A stretch of 25,430 nucleotides of DNA from Oscillospiraceae bacterium (lineage in GTDB: Bacteria > Bacillota > Clostridia > Oscillospirales > Ruminococcaceae). Below, piece after piece: positions 1 through 8,004 of this stretch (within the stretch, counting starts at the first letter, position 1; every line of letters begins with the position of its first letter). A model generated the notes under the pieces. That model searched no databases. It was not told where the DNA came from and worked only from the letters and a program-made list of their open reading frames with translations. The DNA is taken from contig JAFPYQ010000127.1 in assembly GCA_017394475.1 (NCBI GenBank), positions 1 to 25,430 of the forward strand, given 5' to 3'. The position numbers and the translations under genes were made by a program.

Positions 1-105
1 CAAAAAGCCTGATACTATTACCACAACAGCGGCTATGAATACGGCGGTCAACGAAACGATCTTTTGCTTCATGATAAACATTTGCGTCTTGATGATATTA
101 TTCAT
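1..105 (-). CDS. ABC transporter permease, N-terminal fragment (cut by window edge)
   Basis: Only the first 35 codons are in the window. They begin with ATG at 105-103 and read MNNIIKTQMFIMKQK, then a hydrophobic stretch (about residues 18-35) that looks like a first membrane helix. The ATG overlaps the last 8 nt of the upstream ABC ATPase gene, and a Shine-Dalgarno-like AGGTGGAAGG lies just before it, so the two are translationally coupled. From this context it is probably the membrane subunit of a BcrA/lantibiotic-immunity-type ABC transporter. The family is inferred from position because too little sequence is visible for a domain call. Confidence 0.6.
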   Translation of the reverse strand, partial: MNNIIKTQMFIMKQKIVSLTAVFIAAVVVIVSGFL

Positions 106-1012
106 TCCTTCCACCTGCCTTTTCGAGATAATAGTCCTCCAGATTCTGACCTTCCTCGTTCAGCTTTGTGATGACAAGCCCGTTATCTGTCAGCGTTTTG
201 GAAATGTGGTGAATGTCACCAAGCCGTTCAAAAATCTGTATCTCTTCGCCGTGAATGACCTTGTAATCGTGAATGGACAGCTTATCCTCCAGTACTGCCG
301 CAGTCTTGTTGATGTCGTCAGTCCGCAGGGCAATATGGTTCCTGCACCTGACAAGCAGTTCCTCACGGCTCAGGTTCTCGATAAGGTTTCCGTGGCTGAT
401 GATAGAGAAATCGGTGCAAAGCTCGGACAGCTCCGACAGCAGGTGACTTGAGATCAGAACGGTCACGCCCCACTCCTCTTGCATACGCTTGATAAGCTGA
501 CGGACTTCCACAATGCCCTCCGGATCAAGTCCATTCACAGGCTCGTCCAGCACCATGATCTCTGGCTTCGGCAGGAGTGCCTTACCGATACCAAGCCGCT
601 GTTTCATGCCGAGCGAGAATTTGTTTGCACGTTTCTTTCCAGTGCTTGCAAGCCCAACAATGTCCAGTATCTCATCAATGCGCCTTTCATCGGGATAGCC
701 CCGCAGATAGCGGATATACTGCAAATTCTCACGGGCTGTCATAGAGCCTGCAATGATCGGCTGTTCGATCATAAAGCTCATCCTTGCGCGGGAATTGTCC
801 AGATTCTCAGAACTGCCGAACAGCTCCAGTTCCCCTTTTGTCGGAAAGAACAGCCCTGCCAGTATCTTCATGATCGTAGTCTTGCCTGCACCGTTCGGAC
901 CGATCAGACCGCAGATGTGTCCACGTTCTACAATCAGGCTGAAATCGTGTAGGACTTCCTGATTTTTATAGGACTTGCAAAGCCCTCTCATGGTTATCAC
1001 GCTATTTCCCAT
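98..1012 (-). CDS. ABC transporter ATP-binding protein, BcrA/antibiotic-efflux type
   Basis: This 304-residue cytoplasmic ATPase should power a permease encoded directly after it. Visible motifs are the Walker A loop GPNGAGKTT (residues 38-46), the Q-loop near residue 84, the signature FSLGMKQR (132-139), Walker B EIMVLDEP (151-158) and the H-loop SSH (178-180). The signature LGMKQRL and a C-terminal domain of about 90 residues after the ATPase core are typical of BcrA-like subunits used for peptide-antibiotic export or immunity. A GGGGG-rich ribosome-binding site (1021-1025) precedes the ATG. The gene has its own extended -10 promoter next to four direct-repeat boxes, and lies downstream of a response regulator gene, so induction by that regulator is likely. 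The exported substrate cannot be told from sequence. Confidence 0.93.
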   Translation of the reverse strand: MGNSVITMRGLCKSYKNQEVLHDFSLIVERGHICGLIGPNGAGKTTIMKILAGLFFPTKGELELFGSSENLDNSRARMSFMIEQPIIAGSMTARENLQYIRYLRGYPDERRIDEILDIVGLASTGKKRANKFSLGMKQRLGIGKALLPKPEIMVLDEPVNGLDPEGIVEVRQLIKRMQEEWGVTVLISSHLLSELSELCTDFSIISHGNLIENLSREELLVRCRNHIALRTDDINKTAAVLEDKLSIHDYKVIHGEEIQIFERLGDIHHISKTLTDNGLVITKLNEEGQNLEDYYLEKAGGRNE

Positions 1013-1042
1013 AGCGCCGCCCCCTTTCGTTTTACTATCACC

Positions 1043-1051
1043 ATTCTAACA
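1043..1051 (-). promoter_or_regulatory. Extended -10 promoter of the BcrA-type ABC operon
   Basis: On the minus strand the sequence TGTTAGAAT fits an extended -10 element (TGn followed by TAGAAT). No consensus -35 lies 17 bp upstream. Instead the last CTTTACC box of the putative operator ends 9 bp before the hexamer, so the boxes occupy the -35 region. This is the usual layout of a promoter activated by a PhoB/OmpR-type regulator. Assignment is by eye. Confidence 0.6.
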
Positions 1052-1057
1052 GACAAA

Positions 1058-1098
1058 GGTAAAGAAAAGGTTAAGCGAATGGTAAAGAAAAGGTTAAG
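1058..1098 (-). promoter_or_regulatory. Putative response-regulator operator: four tandem CTTWACC boxes
   Basis: The 18-bp sequence CTTAACCTTTTCTTTACC (minus strand) occurs twice, at 1081-1098 and 1058-1075. Each copy contains CTTAACC and CTTTACC starting 11 bp apart, giving four same-orientation heptamers with start-to-start spacings of 11, 12 and 11 bp. About one helical turn between direct-repeat half-sites is typical of PhoB/PhoP/OmpR-family binding sites. The array overlaps the last codons of the response regulator gene and abuts the downstream promoter. That this particular regulator binds here is inference. Confidence 0.6.
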
Positions 1099-1783
1099 TT
1101 ACAAGACGATAGCCCATTCCCCAGACCGTTTCAATATATTCATTATCGGGATCGAGCTTTTTCAGCTTGGAACGGATATTACTCATATGGACTTTTACCG
1201 TGTTATCATCGGTGAGATAATTCTCGCCCCATACGCTTTCAAAGAGGTTTGCTTTTGACCACAGCTTAAAAGGATTTTTCATCATTAGCACCAGTATCGC
1301 AAACTCCTTGCTTGTGAGCATGAGCGCATTTCCGCAGACAGCCGCTGTTCCCGATGTCAGGTCAAGCGTCAGATTTTTATATGTCAGCACTTTCGATTCG
1401 GCATCTTTACGGGCATTTCCTTCATACCGCCGCAGAACGGCTTCCACACGCACAAGAAGCTCGTCAAGATCAAAGGGCTTTGCGATGTAATCGTCAGCAC
1501 CCATTCTTATCAGGTCAATTTTTGAGCGAGTCTCACTCTTTGCCGACACCACGATCACGGGAATATCCGAAAATTCCCGTATCTTTTGCAAGACCATATC
1601 ACCGCTCTGAAACGGCAGCATCAGGTCAAGTATCAGAAGTGACAGATCACTTTGCTCACGAACGATACGCACGGCATCAAGCCCGTTCAGCGCAGACAGC
1701 GTTTCATAGCCCTGCGAGGACAAGTATTCACATATAAGGCGATTTATCTCCCTATCGTCCTCGGCGGTCAGTATCTTTTTCAT
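1094..1783 (-). CDS. OmpR/PhoB-family two-component response regulator
   Basis: The 229-residue protein has a receiver domain (about 1-115) with the acidic pair D9/D10, phospho-acceptor D53 in LLILDLMLP, S80 and the conserved K102 in AKPFD. A winged-helix DNA-binding domain follows (about 130-229), ending in the typical GMGYRLVT. It starts at ATG with a strong GGAGGTG ribosome-binding site and has its own near-consensus promoter. No histidine kinase is visible. Since a BcrA-type ATPase and a permease follow, the kinase may be encoded beyond the left edge of the window. A role in sensing a cell-envelope-active compound and inducing the transporter is inferred from this arrangement. Confidence 0.95.
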   Translation of the reverse strand: MKKILTAEDDREINRLICEYLSSQGYETLSALNGLDAVRIVREQSDLSLLILDLMLPFQSGDMVLQKIREFSDIPVIVVSAKSETRSKIDLIRMGADDYIAKPFDLDELLVRVEAVLRRYEGNARKDAESKVLTYKNLTLDLTSGTAAVCGNALMLTSKEFAILVLMMKNPFKLWSKANLFESVWGENYLTDDNTVKVHMSNIRSKLKKLDPDNEYIETVWGMGYRLVT

Positions 1784-1818
1784 GGCACACCTCCCGAATA
1801 TTGATGGCTGTTGTAATC

Positions 1819-1847
1819 ATTATAGCATAGTTTGGGGGAAAGGTCAA
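1819..1847 (-). promoter_or_regulatory. Sigma-A promoter of the response regulator gene
   Basis: On the minus strand TTGACC (1847-1842) is separated by exactly 17 bp from TATAAT (1824-1819). A TGC triplet precedes the -10, giving an extended -10 as well. The predicted start of transcription lies about 30 nt upstream of the ATG. Confidence 0.85.
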
Positions 1848-1900
1848 TCATACTGAAAAGAAAAAGCATAGTCCAAACTTATGTTTATGCAGATCATTAT

Positions 1901-1934
1901 AATTCAAAAAGGAACAGCCGTTTAGACTGTTCCT
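1901..1934 (-). terminator. Rho-independent terminator after nnr
   Basis: On the minus strand an 8-bp stem (AGGAACAG pairing with CTGTTCCT, arms 1927-1934 and 1910-1917) with a 9-nt loop is followed by TTTTTGAATT. It lies downstream of the nnr stop codon and upstream of the response regulator promoter. A weaker 5-bp hairpin followed by TTTTTCTTTT is visible further on at about 1851-1887 and may act as a back-up. Confidence 0.8.
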
Positions 1935-2020
1935 CACTATAATCATAGCCTGCTTATTTGTCTTGGTTTAGAGATACTTCTTTATGAAGCATCGCCGAAT
2001 AGTGAGGCGGTTTTGCTTTA

Positions 2021-3529
2021 TCAGAAACGTATCCTTCCGATAACATCCGTGGGGAGCATATTGTGCTGTGACAGCTCATCGGCGGTGGCATCTGCTGCCT
2101 TGCCAAAATAATAGACTGCTGCAGCGGCGCAGTCAAATGCTCTGTCGCCCTTCTGCGCTGTGATCATGCCTGCGGTCATGCCTGCGAGCACATCCCCCGA
2201 GCCGCCCCTTGAAAGCCCTGCATTGCCCGTATAGGATGCATAGGCGCGCTTATCCGGGGAGACGATATATGTGGGGAAGCCCTTTGCCACCACTATGCAG
2301 CCCGTTTCTTCAGAAAGCTCGGATGCGGCAGACAGCCTGTCGTCGAGCACGAAGCTGATGGGCATATCGATGAGCCTTGCCAGCTCCGCGGGGTGCGGTG
2401 TCAGCACTGCATTCACCCCCTTGAGCACATCTCTGCCAAGCTGTGCGATACAGTTGAGCCCGTCTGCATCTATTATCATGGGCACATTCTTCTCACGGCA
2501 GCAGCCCAGCAGCTCACGGGTGAGGCGGAGAGTATCGTCATTCACTTTCAGCCCGCTGCCGTACAGAACCGCTGTGGATGCAGCTATACACTCCTCTGCC
2601 GTATCCACCGAGGCGAATGATATAGTCCCCGATTCCGATGGGATAAGCTCCGTATATACGCACTCATCCACCTTTGCAGCCACCCTGTCACATACTCCGG
2701 GGATGGCAGCCAGCCGCACCAGACCTGCTCCGCTGCGAAGTGCTGCCTTGACGTTCATCGCCACAGCTCCGCTGTACTCCATGCTTCCGCCGATGATGCA
2801 GAGCTTTCCGAAATTGCCCTTATGGGAGGTCTCTGTGCGCCTGGGGAGCGCCTTTTTTGCAGTGCTGTCATCACAGAGCCTTGCCACGAAGCCCGTGCTG
2901 TAAAAATCCGCTTCGGTTATGCCGATGGGACGTATTATTATCTCACCGCAGCAGTTCTTTGCGGGGAACAGTGTCATGCCGGTCTTGACGGTACCGAAGG
3001 TCACGGTGATATCCGGGACGAGTATCCCCCTTGATACGCTGCCCGTATCGCAGTTCACTCCCGATGGACAATCCGCCGCCACTTTAAGGCAAGTAAACGT
3101 TGAAAGGGATGAGAATGCCTGCACTATGTTCTCCGGCAGCTCGCCCTTGAAGCCCGTGCCGAACACTGCGTCTATTATCACATCCGGTTCCTTTTCAAAG
3201 TTGTACTCCCCTGCTGCCATTATCTTTGCCCCGGTGCCCGACAGTTCGGAAAACTCCTGCCCTGCAATGCCCGTAGGCGCCTGATCTATAAGCAGCAGAA
3301 CGGTGACATTTGCCCCCATCTTATCAAGGAGCCTTGCGCAGACAAAACCATCTCCGCCGTTATTGCCCTTACCGCACAGGATGAGCACATCTTTGCCGTT
3401 TATATCCGTGCGGTGGGATATCTCCTCCGCCAGTGCCTCGCCCGCATTTTCCATGAGTTCAAGAAAGCCCGACCTCTCTGCGGCGATGCCCTCTGCGGTC
3501 TTCATCTGTGATGTAGTTGCTATATACAT
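2021..3529 (-). CDS. nnr: Bifunctional NAD(P)H-hydrate epimerase / ADP-dependent dehydratase
   Basis: This 502-residue metabolite-repair enzyme restores NAD(P)H from its hydrated forms. The N-terminal half (about 1-215) is the YjeF epimerase domain, with GKGNNGGDGF (53-62), DAVFGTGF (120-127) and ADCPSGVN (152-159). The C-terminal half (about 235-500) is the ribokinase-like dehydratase, with KGNFGKL (237-243), TPHPAEL (387-393) and GLSRGGSGDVLAG (438-450), where D446 is the expected catalytic aspartate. Length matches bacterial two-domain fusions of about 500 residues. The start is fixed by a GGAGG sequence 7 nt before the ATG. It is flanked by terminators on both sides, so it is probably a single-gene unit, although I could not pick out a clear promoter in the roughly 55 bp between the upstream terminator and the ATG. 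Confidence 0.96.
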   Translation of the reverse strand: MYIATTSQMKTAEGIAAERSGFLELMENAGEALAEEISHRTDINGKDVLILCGKGNNGGDGFVCARLLDKMGANVTVLLLIDQAPTGIAGQEFSELSGTGAKIMAAGEYNFEKEPDVIIDAVFGTGFKGELPENIVQAFSSLSTFTCLKVAADCPSGVNCDTGSVSRGILVPDITVTFGTVKTGMTLFPAKNCCGEIIIRPIGITEADFYSTGFVARLCDDSTAKKALPRRTETSHKGNFGKLCIIGGSMEYSGAVAMNVKAALRSGAGLVRLAAIPGVCDRVAAKVDECVYTELIPSESGTISFASVDTAEECIAASTAVLYGSGLKVNDDTLRLTRELLGCCREKNVPMIIDADGLNCIAQLGRDVLKGVNAVLTPHPAELARLIDMPISFVLDDRLSAASELSEETGCIVVAKGFPTYIVSPDKRAYASYTGNAGLSRGGSGDVLAGMTAGMITAQKGDRAFDCAAAAVYYFGKAADATADELSQHNMLPTDVIGRIRF

Positions 3530-3582
3530 AAATATCCTCCTTTAAGGCTCTGTGCTTGGGATCTGTGACTTCCCCCCGCCGT

Positions 3583-3614
3583 AAAAAACGGCGCCCCCGT
3601 CGATGCGGGAGCGC
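3583..3614 (-). terminator. Rho-independent terminator of the carbohydrate operon
   Basis: On the minus strand a 9-bp GC-rich stem (GCGCTCCCG with CGGGGGCGC, one G-U pair; arms 3606-3614 and 3591-3599) with a 6-nt loop is followed by CC-G and six T. It starts 10 nt after the stop codon of the last permease gene. Confidence 0.85.
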
Positions 3615-3624
3615 AGTATTGATT

Positions 3625-4719
3625 TTACATACCTGTAAGACCCGCTCTTGCGATACCTTCTGTGAAGTACCTCTGCAGGAACACATACATGACAAGTATA
3701 GGTGTTACCGAGATAAGGCAGCCTGCCTCGAGCCATACGATGACCTCTCGCGCATTTACCTGCTGAGTGGTGTTGCCGAACAGCTTCATCTGCAGTGTAG
3801 TCCTGAGGTTTTTCAGCTGCAGGGCTATGGTAGAGTTCTCGGTGAAGAAGGACGTACTTACATAGTAGTCATTCCAGTACCATACTACCGACAGCAGGAA
3901 TACCGTGAGGAAGGTAGAGCTTGCATTGGGCACCATAACGCTCACGAAAGTTTTGAGGGGTGAGCATCCGTCCAGGTAAGCAGCATCCTCGAGTTCCTTG
4001 GGGAGGCCTCTGAAAGCCTGCCTGAACAGGAATATGAACAGACCTGCCCTTATGCCGTTTGCCGTTATGGCTGGCATATACATGACCAGAGCATTGTCTA
4101 TCAGGTTGATATACTCGCCCTTTATCATGTGGTAGATACCCAGGGGGTTGAAGTAACGGAAGAACATATACTGAGGGATGAGTATGATCTGTGCAGGCAT
4201 GAGTATCATAAGGATAACTACGCCGAACAGCAGCTTCTTTCCCTTGAACTCAAATCGTCCGAAACCGTATCCTGTCAGTGCACAGGTGAGCACCTGCACC
4301 ACCGAGCAGCCGATGTTGATGAACAGCGTGTTGCCCAGGGTCTTCCAGAAATCGGTGAGGGCGATAACGTCCTTGATGTTGTTCTTCGTGAAATGCTTTG
4401 TGAGCCAGATAACGGTAGGATCGTTCATATCCTGCCTTTCACGGAACGCAGCGGTTATCATGAACAGCAGAGGATAGATGATGACAAAGCACAGACCGAA
4501 TACCAGAAGTCCGCGGCACACAGGCCATACATTGTCTATGAACTGCTTCCTTCTCAGGTATTTCTGCTCAGCGGGAGTAAGAGTAGCAAGGCGCTTCTTG
4601 AAACGCTCGCGCTCTTCCTTCCTGCTGCGCTTTTCCTCTTTGGGCTCTTTTTCGCGTTTGAATTTCTTAAGGAGATCCAGAACGGGGTTCTTCTTTTCCT
4701 TAACAGCAGTATCAGCCAT
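3625..4719 (-). CDS. Carbohydrate ABC transporter permease, MalG/UgpE type (second pair)
   Basis: A 364-residue inner-membrane subunit of a type I importer. About six hydrophobic segments are visible (near 68-90, 127-150, 163-185, 208-232, 265-288 and 328-350). The cytoplasmic EAA loop that contacts the ATPase is KELEDAAYLDGCSPLKTFVS (starting at 241), with the conserved DG and a terminal proline. The family is usually about 280 residues; the extra length is a highly charged, probably coiled-coil cytoplasmic N-terminus (about residues 1-60, rich in K, E and R). It lies 11 bp downstream of its MalF-type partner and closes the operon before a terminator. The substrate is probably an oligosaccharide, but its identity cannot be deduced. 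Confidence 0.92.
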   Translation of the reverse strand: MADTAVKEKKNPVLDLLKKFKREKEPKEEKRSRKEERERFKKRLATLTPAEQKYLRRKQFIDNVWPVCRGLLVFGLCFVIIYPLLFMITAAFRERQDMNDPTVIWLTKHFTKNNIKDVIALTDFWKTLGNTLFINIGCSVVQVLTCALTGYGFGRFEFKGKKLLFGVVILMILMPAQIILIPQYMFFRYFNPLGIYHMIKGEYINLIDNALVMYMPAITANGIRAGLFIFLFRQAFRGLPKELEDAAYLDGCSPLKTFVSVMVPNASSTFLTVFLLSVVWYWNDYYVSTSFFTENSTIALQLKNLRTTLQMKLFGNTTQQVNAREVIVWLEAGCLISVTPILVMYVFLQRYFTEGIARAGLTGM

Positions 4720-4730
4720 TCCGATCCTCC

Positions 4731-5630
4731 TTAATTATCATAATAGATCACTTTGTTCATAATAGCAAAGATTATGCCGACTACCACAAGGACTATGGCG
4801 AAATAGCTCCACGCCATGGCTGCGGAAAGACCGTATTTCCAGTCATGCTGTACCTGCAGCATCTGCTCCATGACCTTATTGGTGGGATCGGTAAAGGTAT
4901 CGATGATAGTATAAACAAGGTTGACCAGTATCATCGGTGATACATAGGCAAGGGTGATCTTCCAGAAGAATTCCCAGGCAGTAGCGCCTTCTATGGCAGC
5001 TGCTTCCTTGGCGGAGGAGGGTATGCCCTGCAGCGCCGAAAGGAATATGATTATCTGGATACCGCACTTCCATACCAGGTTCAGTATATCCGATGTCATA
5101 GTGGAGAGCAGTTCGGTCAATTTATCGTTGAAACCGTAGATACCCACGAATTCCAGCAGCTCATCGACCATATCCGCTGAGAACATGGTGGAGAACTGAT
5201 CCGCATCTGCTGTGCCCGATGTGGAAAGGTCACCTGTGATTATTGCATATACAGGGCCTGTTGCGATGATAACGGGCAGGAAGAATACTGCTCTTGCGAA
5301 TGTTCTTCCCCTGAATTTCTGATTGATGATGATGGCAACAAACAGGGAGAAGATGATGATTATAGGTGTCTGCCATGCTGTCTGACCAAGGACTTCCGCC
5401 AGGTTCTTCCTGAAGTTCGCATCGGTCATGAAGGCGTACTTGAAGTTTGCAAGTCCCACCTTTGACATTACAAGCTGGCCTATATCCGGCTTTACGTCAT
5501 AGAATGAGTAAATAAAGGATTTTACTACGGGGATGATGAAGAATATCAGCGCACCGACGAACCAGAGGGCGATAAATCCGTAGCCGTAAAGACCTTTTTT
5601 CTTTTCGTATGAAAGATGTAACTTCGGCAT
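4731..5630 (-). CDS. Sugar ABC transporter permease, MalF/UgpA type (second pair)
   Basis: This 299-residue membrane protein is the partner of the permease that follows. A first membrane helix spans about residues 15-40, further helices follow, and the EAA loop KEAAAIEGATAWEFFWKITL (starting at 208) matches the MalF-type consensus EAAxxDG with E for D. The start is 3 bp after the stop codon of the upstream DUF5696-like gene, implying translational coupling; its own ribosome-binding site is weak. No solute-binding protein or ATPase is encoded next to this pair, so it may share the large binding protein at the head of the operon, or serve a second substrate through a binding protein encoded elsewhere. 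That is inference. Confidence 0.92.
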   Translation of the reverse strand: MPKLHLSYEKKKGLYGYGFIALWFVGALIFFIIPVVKSFIYSFYDVKPDIGQLVMSKVGLANFKYAFMTDANFRKNLAEVLGQTAWQTPIIIIFSLFVAIIINQKFRGRTFARAVFFLPVIIATGPVYAIITGDLSTSGTADADQFSTMFSADMVDELLEFVGIYGFNDKLTELLSTMTSDILNLVWKCGIQIIIFLSALQGIPSSAKEAAAIEGATAWEFFWKITLAYVSPMILVNLVYTIIDTFTDPTNKVMEQMLQVQHDWKYGLSAAMAWSYFAIVLVVVGIIFAIMNKVIYYDN

Positions 5631-5633
5631 ACT

Positions 5634-7988
5634 TTACTCAACCCCCTCATCAAGATAATCGGTCACCTTGTATGTACGTCCGTCTGCTGTGATGGTGCCG
5701 TCATTATAATCACATACCACGGTATATCCGTTCTTGTAGACGGTGGTGGCTACCGTGCCGTCCTCGTTCAGATAATACTCGTCGATGTACTCATCAGCCA
5801 CGGGTGAAAGAACTTCCTTTGCAAGCTTGTAGGAACCCTTCGCCTCGCCTATCCAGTTTGCATAGTAAGCATAGAAGTAGCTGTCGAGCTTGGTATCCTT
5901 CAGGTCGTCAGCCTCTATCCCCACGAAATCGTAGGAGAGGCCTGCGCCGCCGGATATGGTATCGAGCACTATCTTCGTGAGATCGGGCTCAGAGTTCACC
6001 GCGATGGTGGACATAGGAGTAACGCCGTGGAGCACCATCTGATAGAACGGGATATCATAGTCGAACAGGTCGAACTTGCTGGATGCTATGGGAACATTGG
6101 TGATATAGTCGGTATAGGGGAGCACATAGGCATTAGCATTATCAGCCAGCACCGTGCCCTTTGACTTTGCATCCGCATAGATGCCGCTCACTATGCCCTT
6201 TGCCATTTCCCTTGAAGTGGCTGCCTTTCCGTAATCACCGTAGATGGTGTTGGAAAGGGAACCAAAGGCGTAGTTGCTGATGCCCTTCTTGTTCTGGCTG
6301 TTTATCAGCTTTGAGAAAGCCTTCTGATAGCTTGCGGGGCTGAACAGCGACAGCGGCTTGTAATACTTGTTCTCCACGCCGTGAGCCAGATCATATACAG
6401 GTATCCTCGAATATGCATTAGAAACGCGGATAGCCGTATTGGTCATTACCCAGTAGCCGTTGCCCGACTTGTACTGCTGATTGTCAACAGAGGGGAACAG
6501 GGCGATGTTGTTCTGATCGGCATAGCTTTTCAGCTTTTTCCATCCGCCGCTGCCTCCCAGCTTTCCTGCGGGAGAGAAGCTGTCTGTTATCTTTTCACCC
6601 AGATCCTCGTTGGAGAACTTGTTGTAGGTGACTACCATATTGTCCACACCCTGACCCTTGAGCACTTCAAGTATGTACTTAGCCATGGCGTAAGTGGTGA
6701 CAGACTGCTTTACCGTAACAGGTATGCCGAGTATCGACTTCTTTTCAAGAGTACCGCCGTAGAGATCCAGATAAAGGGGCTGATCCTGAGGTATCTGCTG
6801 ATCTGCAACGCCCTTTTCATTTAACAGATAATCCCTGTACTTGTCGGCAATGTCGGTATAGTCGATGGTACCGTCATCCCCTGAAACAGGATAGTATCTC
6901 ACTTCGATCTCGGGAATGAGTATGCCTCTCTTCTCAAATACCTTAAGGGGGTTAGAGTCGCCGCCCATGAGGTATTCATCGGAGGTGCGCAGCTCAAAGT
7001 CAAAGTAGGTGGAGTTGTAGTCGGTCTTGTTCTGATTGGAAACGTAGGTGTTGATGGTAGCGCAGGTATCGCCCTTGTCAGCCACCACCATAAGGCCTGC
7101 ATTGTCCTTTACGATGCCGTACATCGGGAAGGAAACGTTCCTTGCGGTATAGGTCTTCTGCTGCTTTACAACGGTGATGTCCCTGTTGTACACCTTTCCT
7201 GCGTATGTCCTCAGGTTGGTCTTTCCGTTATTGAAGTTGATGACAGCGCCGCTGCCGTCGGGGATAACGAAATAGCCCGTATCATTGAGACCCGCCGCAC
7301 CGAAGGTGGTGAAGAATGCAAGGTCACTGGTGAGCTGACCGTCCACTGTGCTGGGATGCTCCTCTACGATGGACTTGGTATCCACATAGAGCTTCATATA
7401 ACCGCCGTCTTCAAGGGTTATCTGCACGGGGATGGTGATGCCCGGATCCTTGTAGGTGTAGGTTATCTGCAGGCCGTCGTTTATCTTTTCCATCTTGAAC
7501 TTGGCGCCTGCTTTGCTGTTCTGGGTGGTGGTAGCTCTCTTGTAGGGCTCGGCATAGGTAAGGGTCATGCCCGCTGCAAGCTCATCCTTCTGGAGTTTCT
7601 TCGCATTGGACTGCTGCAGGTCAACGGGATTTGAGAACCATCTCTTACCGGACTTTGTATCCTCCAGGCAGACCGTTCCCTCTTTCTTGTTCATGTAGAG
7701 GTTGAGCTCTCCCTTGGATGCCACCTTGTCCATATCGGCCATTGCCTCTTCCTCTGTGCGGGGAGGCTCTTCCGATTTCTTCTTTTTCTTCTTTTTCTTC
7801 TTGGATGATGAATCCTCTTCCGCCTCTTCGGCCTCTGCTTCCTCGGTGCTCTCTTCCGAGCTTTCCTCGGAGGATGCCTCTATGGACTCATCGGCGGGTG
7901 CTTCATCATAATATGCCCTTGTCTGTCCGGGAGCCAGCAGGAGCAGAGAAAGTATAAACGCAGCAGTTGTCTTAAATTTTACATTCAT
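5634..7988 (-). CDS. Large secreted DUF5696-like protein with possible glycosidase-type fold
   Basis: This 784-residue protein has a signal peptide (1-25, cleavage near TRA/YY; no lipobox). A low-complexity Glu/Ser tract (about 29-60) and nine consecutive lysines (63-71) follow. Residues 92-365 look beta-rich, with the motif IPDGSGAVINFNNG (242-255). Residues about 398-700 show alternating strand/helix segments such as QPLYLDLYGG (403-), GVDNMVVTYN, NIALFPSVD and FDYDIPFYQMVLHGVTPMS, reminiscent of a TIM barrel behind a beta-sandwich as in several glycoside hydrolase clans. I associate this architecture with DUF5696, a family of unknown function found in Firmicute sugar-ABC operons. Hydrolase activity and catalytic residues are not established. 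An AGGTGA ribosome-binding site supports the ATG; the gene lies 16 bp after the YIP1-family gene. Confidence 0.75.
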   Translation of the reverse strand: MNVKFKTTAAFILSLLLLAPGQTRAYYDEAPADESIEASSEESSEESTEEAEAEEAEEDSSSKKKKKKKKKSEEPPRTEEEAMADMDKVASKGELNLYMNKKEGTVCLEDTKSGKRWFSNPVDLQQSNAKKLQKDELAAGMTLTYAEPYKRATTTQNSKAGAKFKMEKINDGLQITYTYKDPGITIPVQITLEDGGYMKLYVDTKSIVEEHPSTVDGQLTSDLAFFTTFGAAGLNDTGYFVIPDGSGAVINFNNGKTNLRTYAGKVYNRDITVVKQQKTYTARNVSFPMYGIVKDNAGLMVVADKGDTCATINTYVSNQNKTDYNSTYFDFELRTSDEYLMGGDSNPLKVFEKRGILIPEIEVRYYPVSGDDGTIDYTDIADKYRDYLLNEKGVADQQIPQDQPLYLDLYGGTLEKKSILGIPVTVKQSVTTYAMAKYILEVLKGQGVDNMVVTYNKFSNEDLGEKITDSFSPAGKLGGSGGWKKLKSYADQNNIALFPSVDNQQYKSGNGYWVMTNTAIRVSNAYSRIPVYDLAHGVENKYYKPLSLFSPASYQKAFSKLINSQNKKGISNYAFGSLSNTIYGDYGKAATSREMAKGIVSGIYADAKSKGTVLADNANAYVLPYTDYITNVPIASSKFDLFDYDIPFYQMVLHGVTPMSTIAVNSEPDLTKIVLDTISGGAGLSYDFVGIEADDLKDTKLDSYFYAYYANWIGEAKGSYKLAKEVLSPVADEYIDEYYLNEDGTVATTVYKNGYTVVCDYNDGTITADGRTYKVTDYLDEGVE

Positions 7989-8004
7989 ATTTTCACCTGC
8001 TTTC

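Noticed and set aside
1954..2136. Minus-strand ORF of 60 codons overlapping the end of nnr
   Set aside because: It overlaps nnr in another frame, has no ribosome-binding site and reads across the nnr stop region without domain features.
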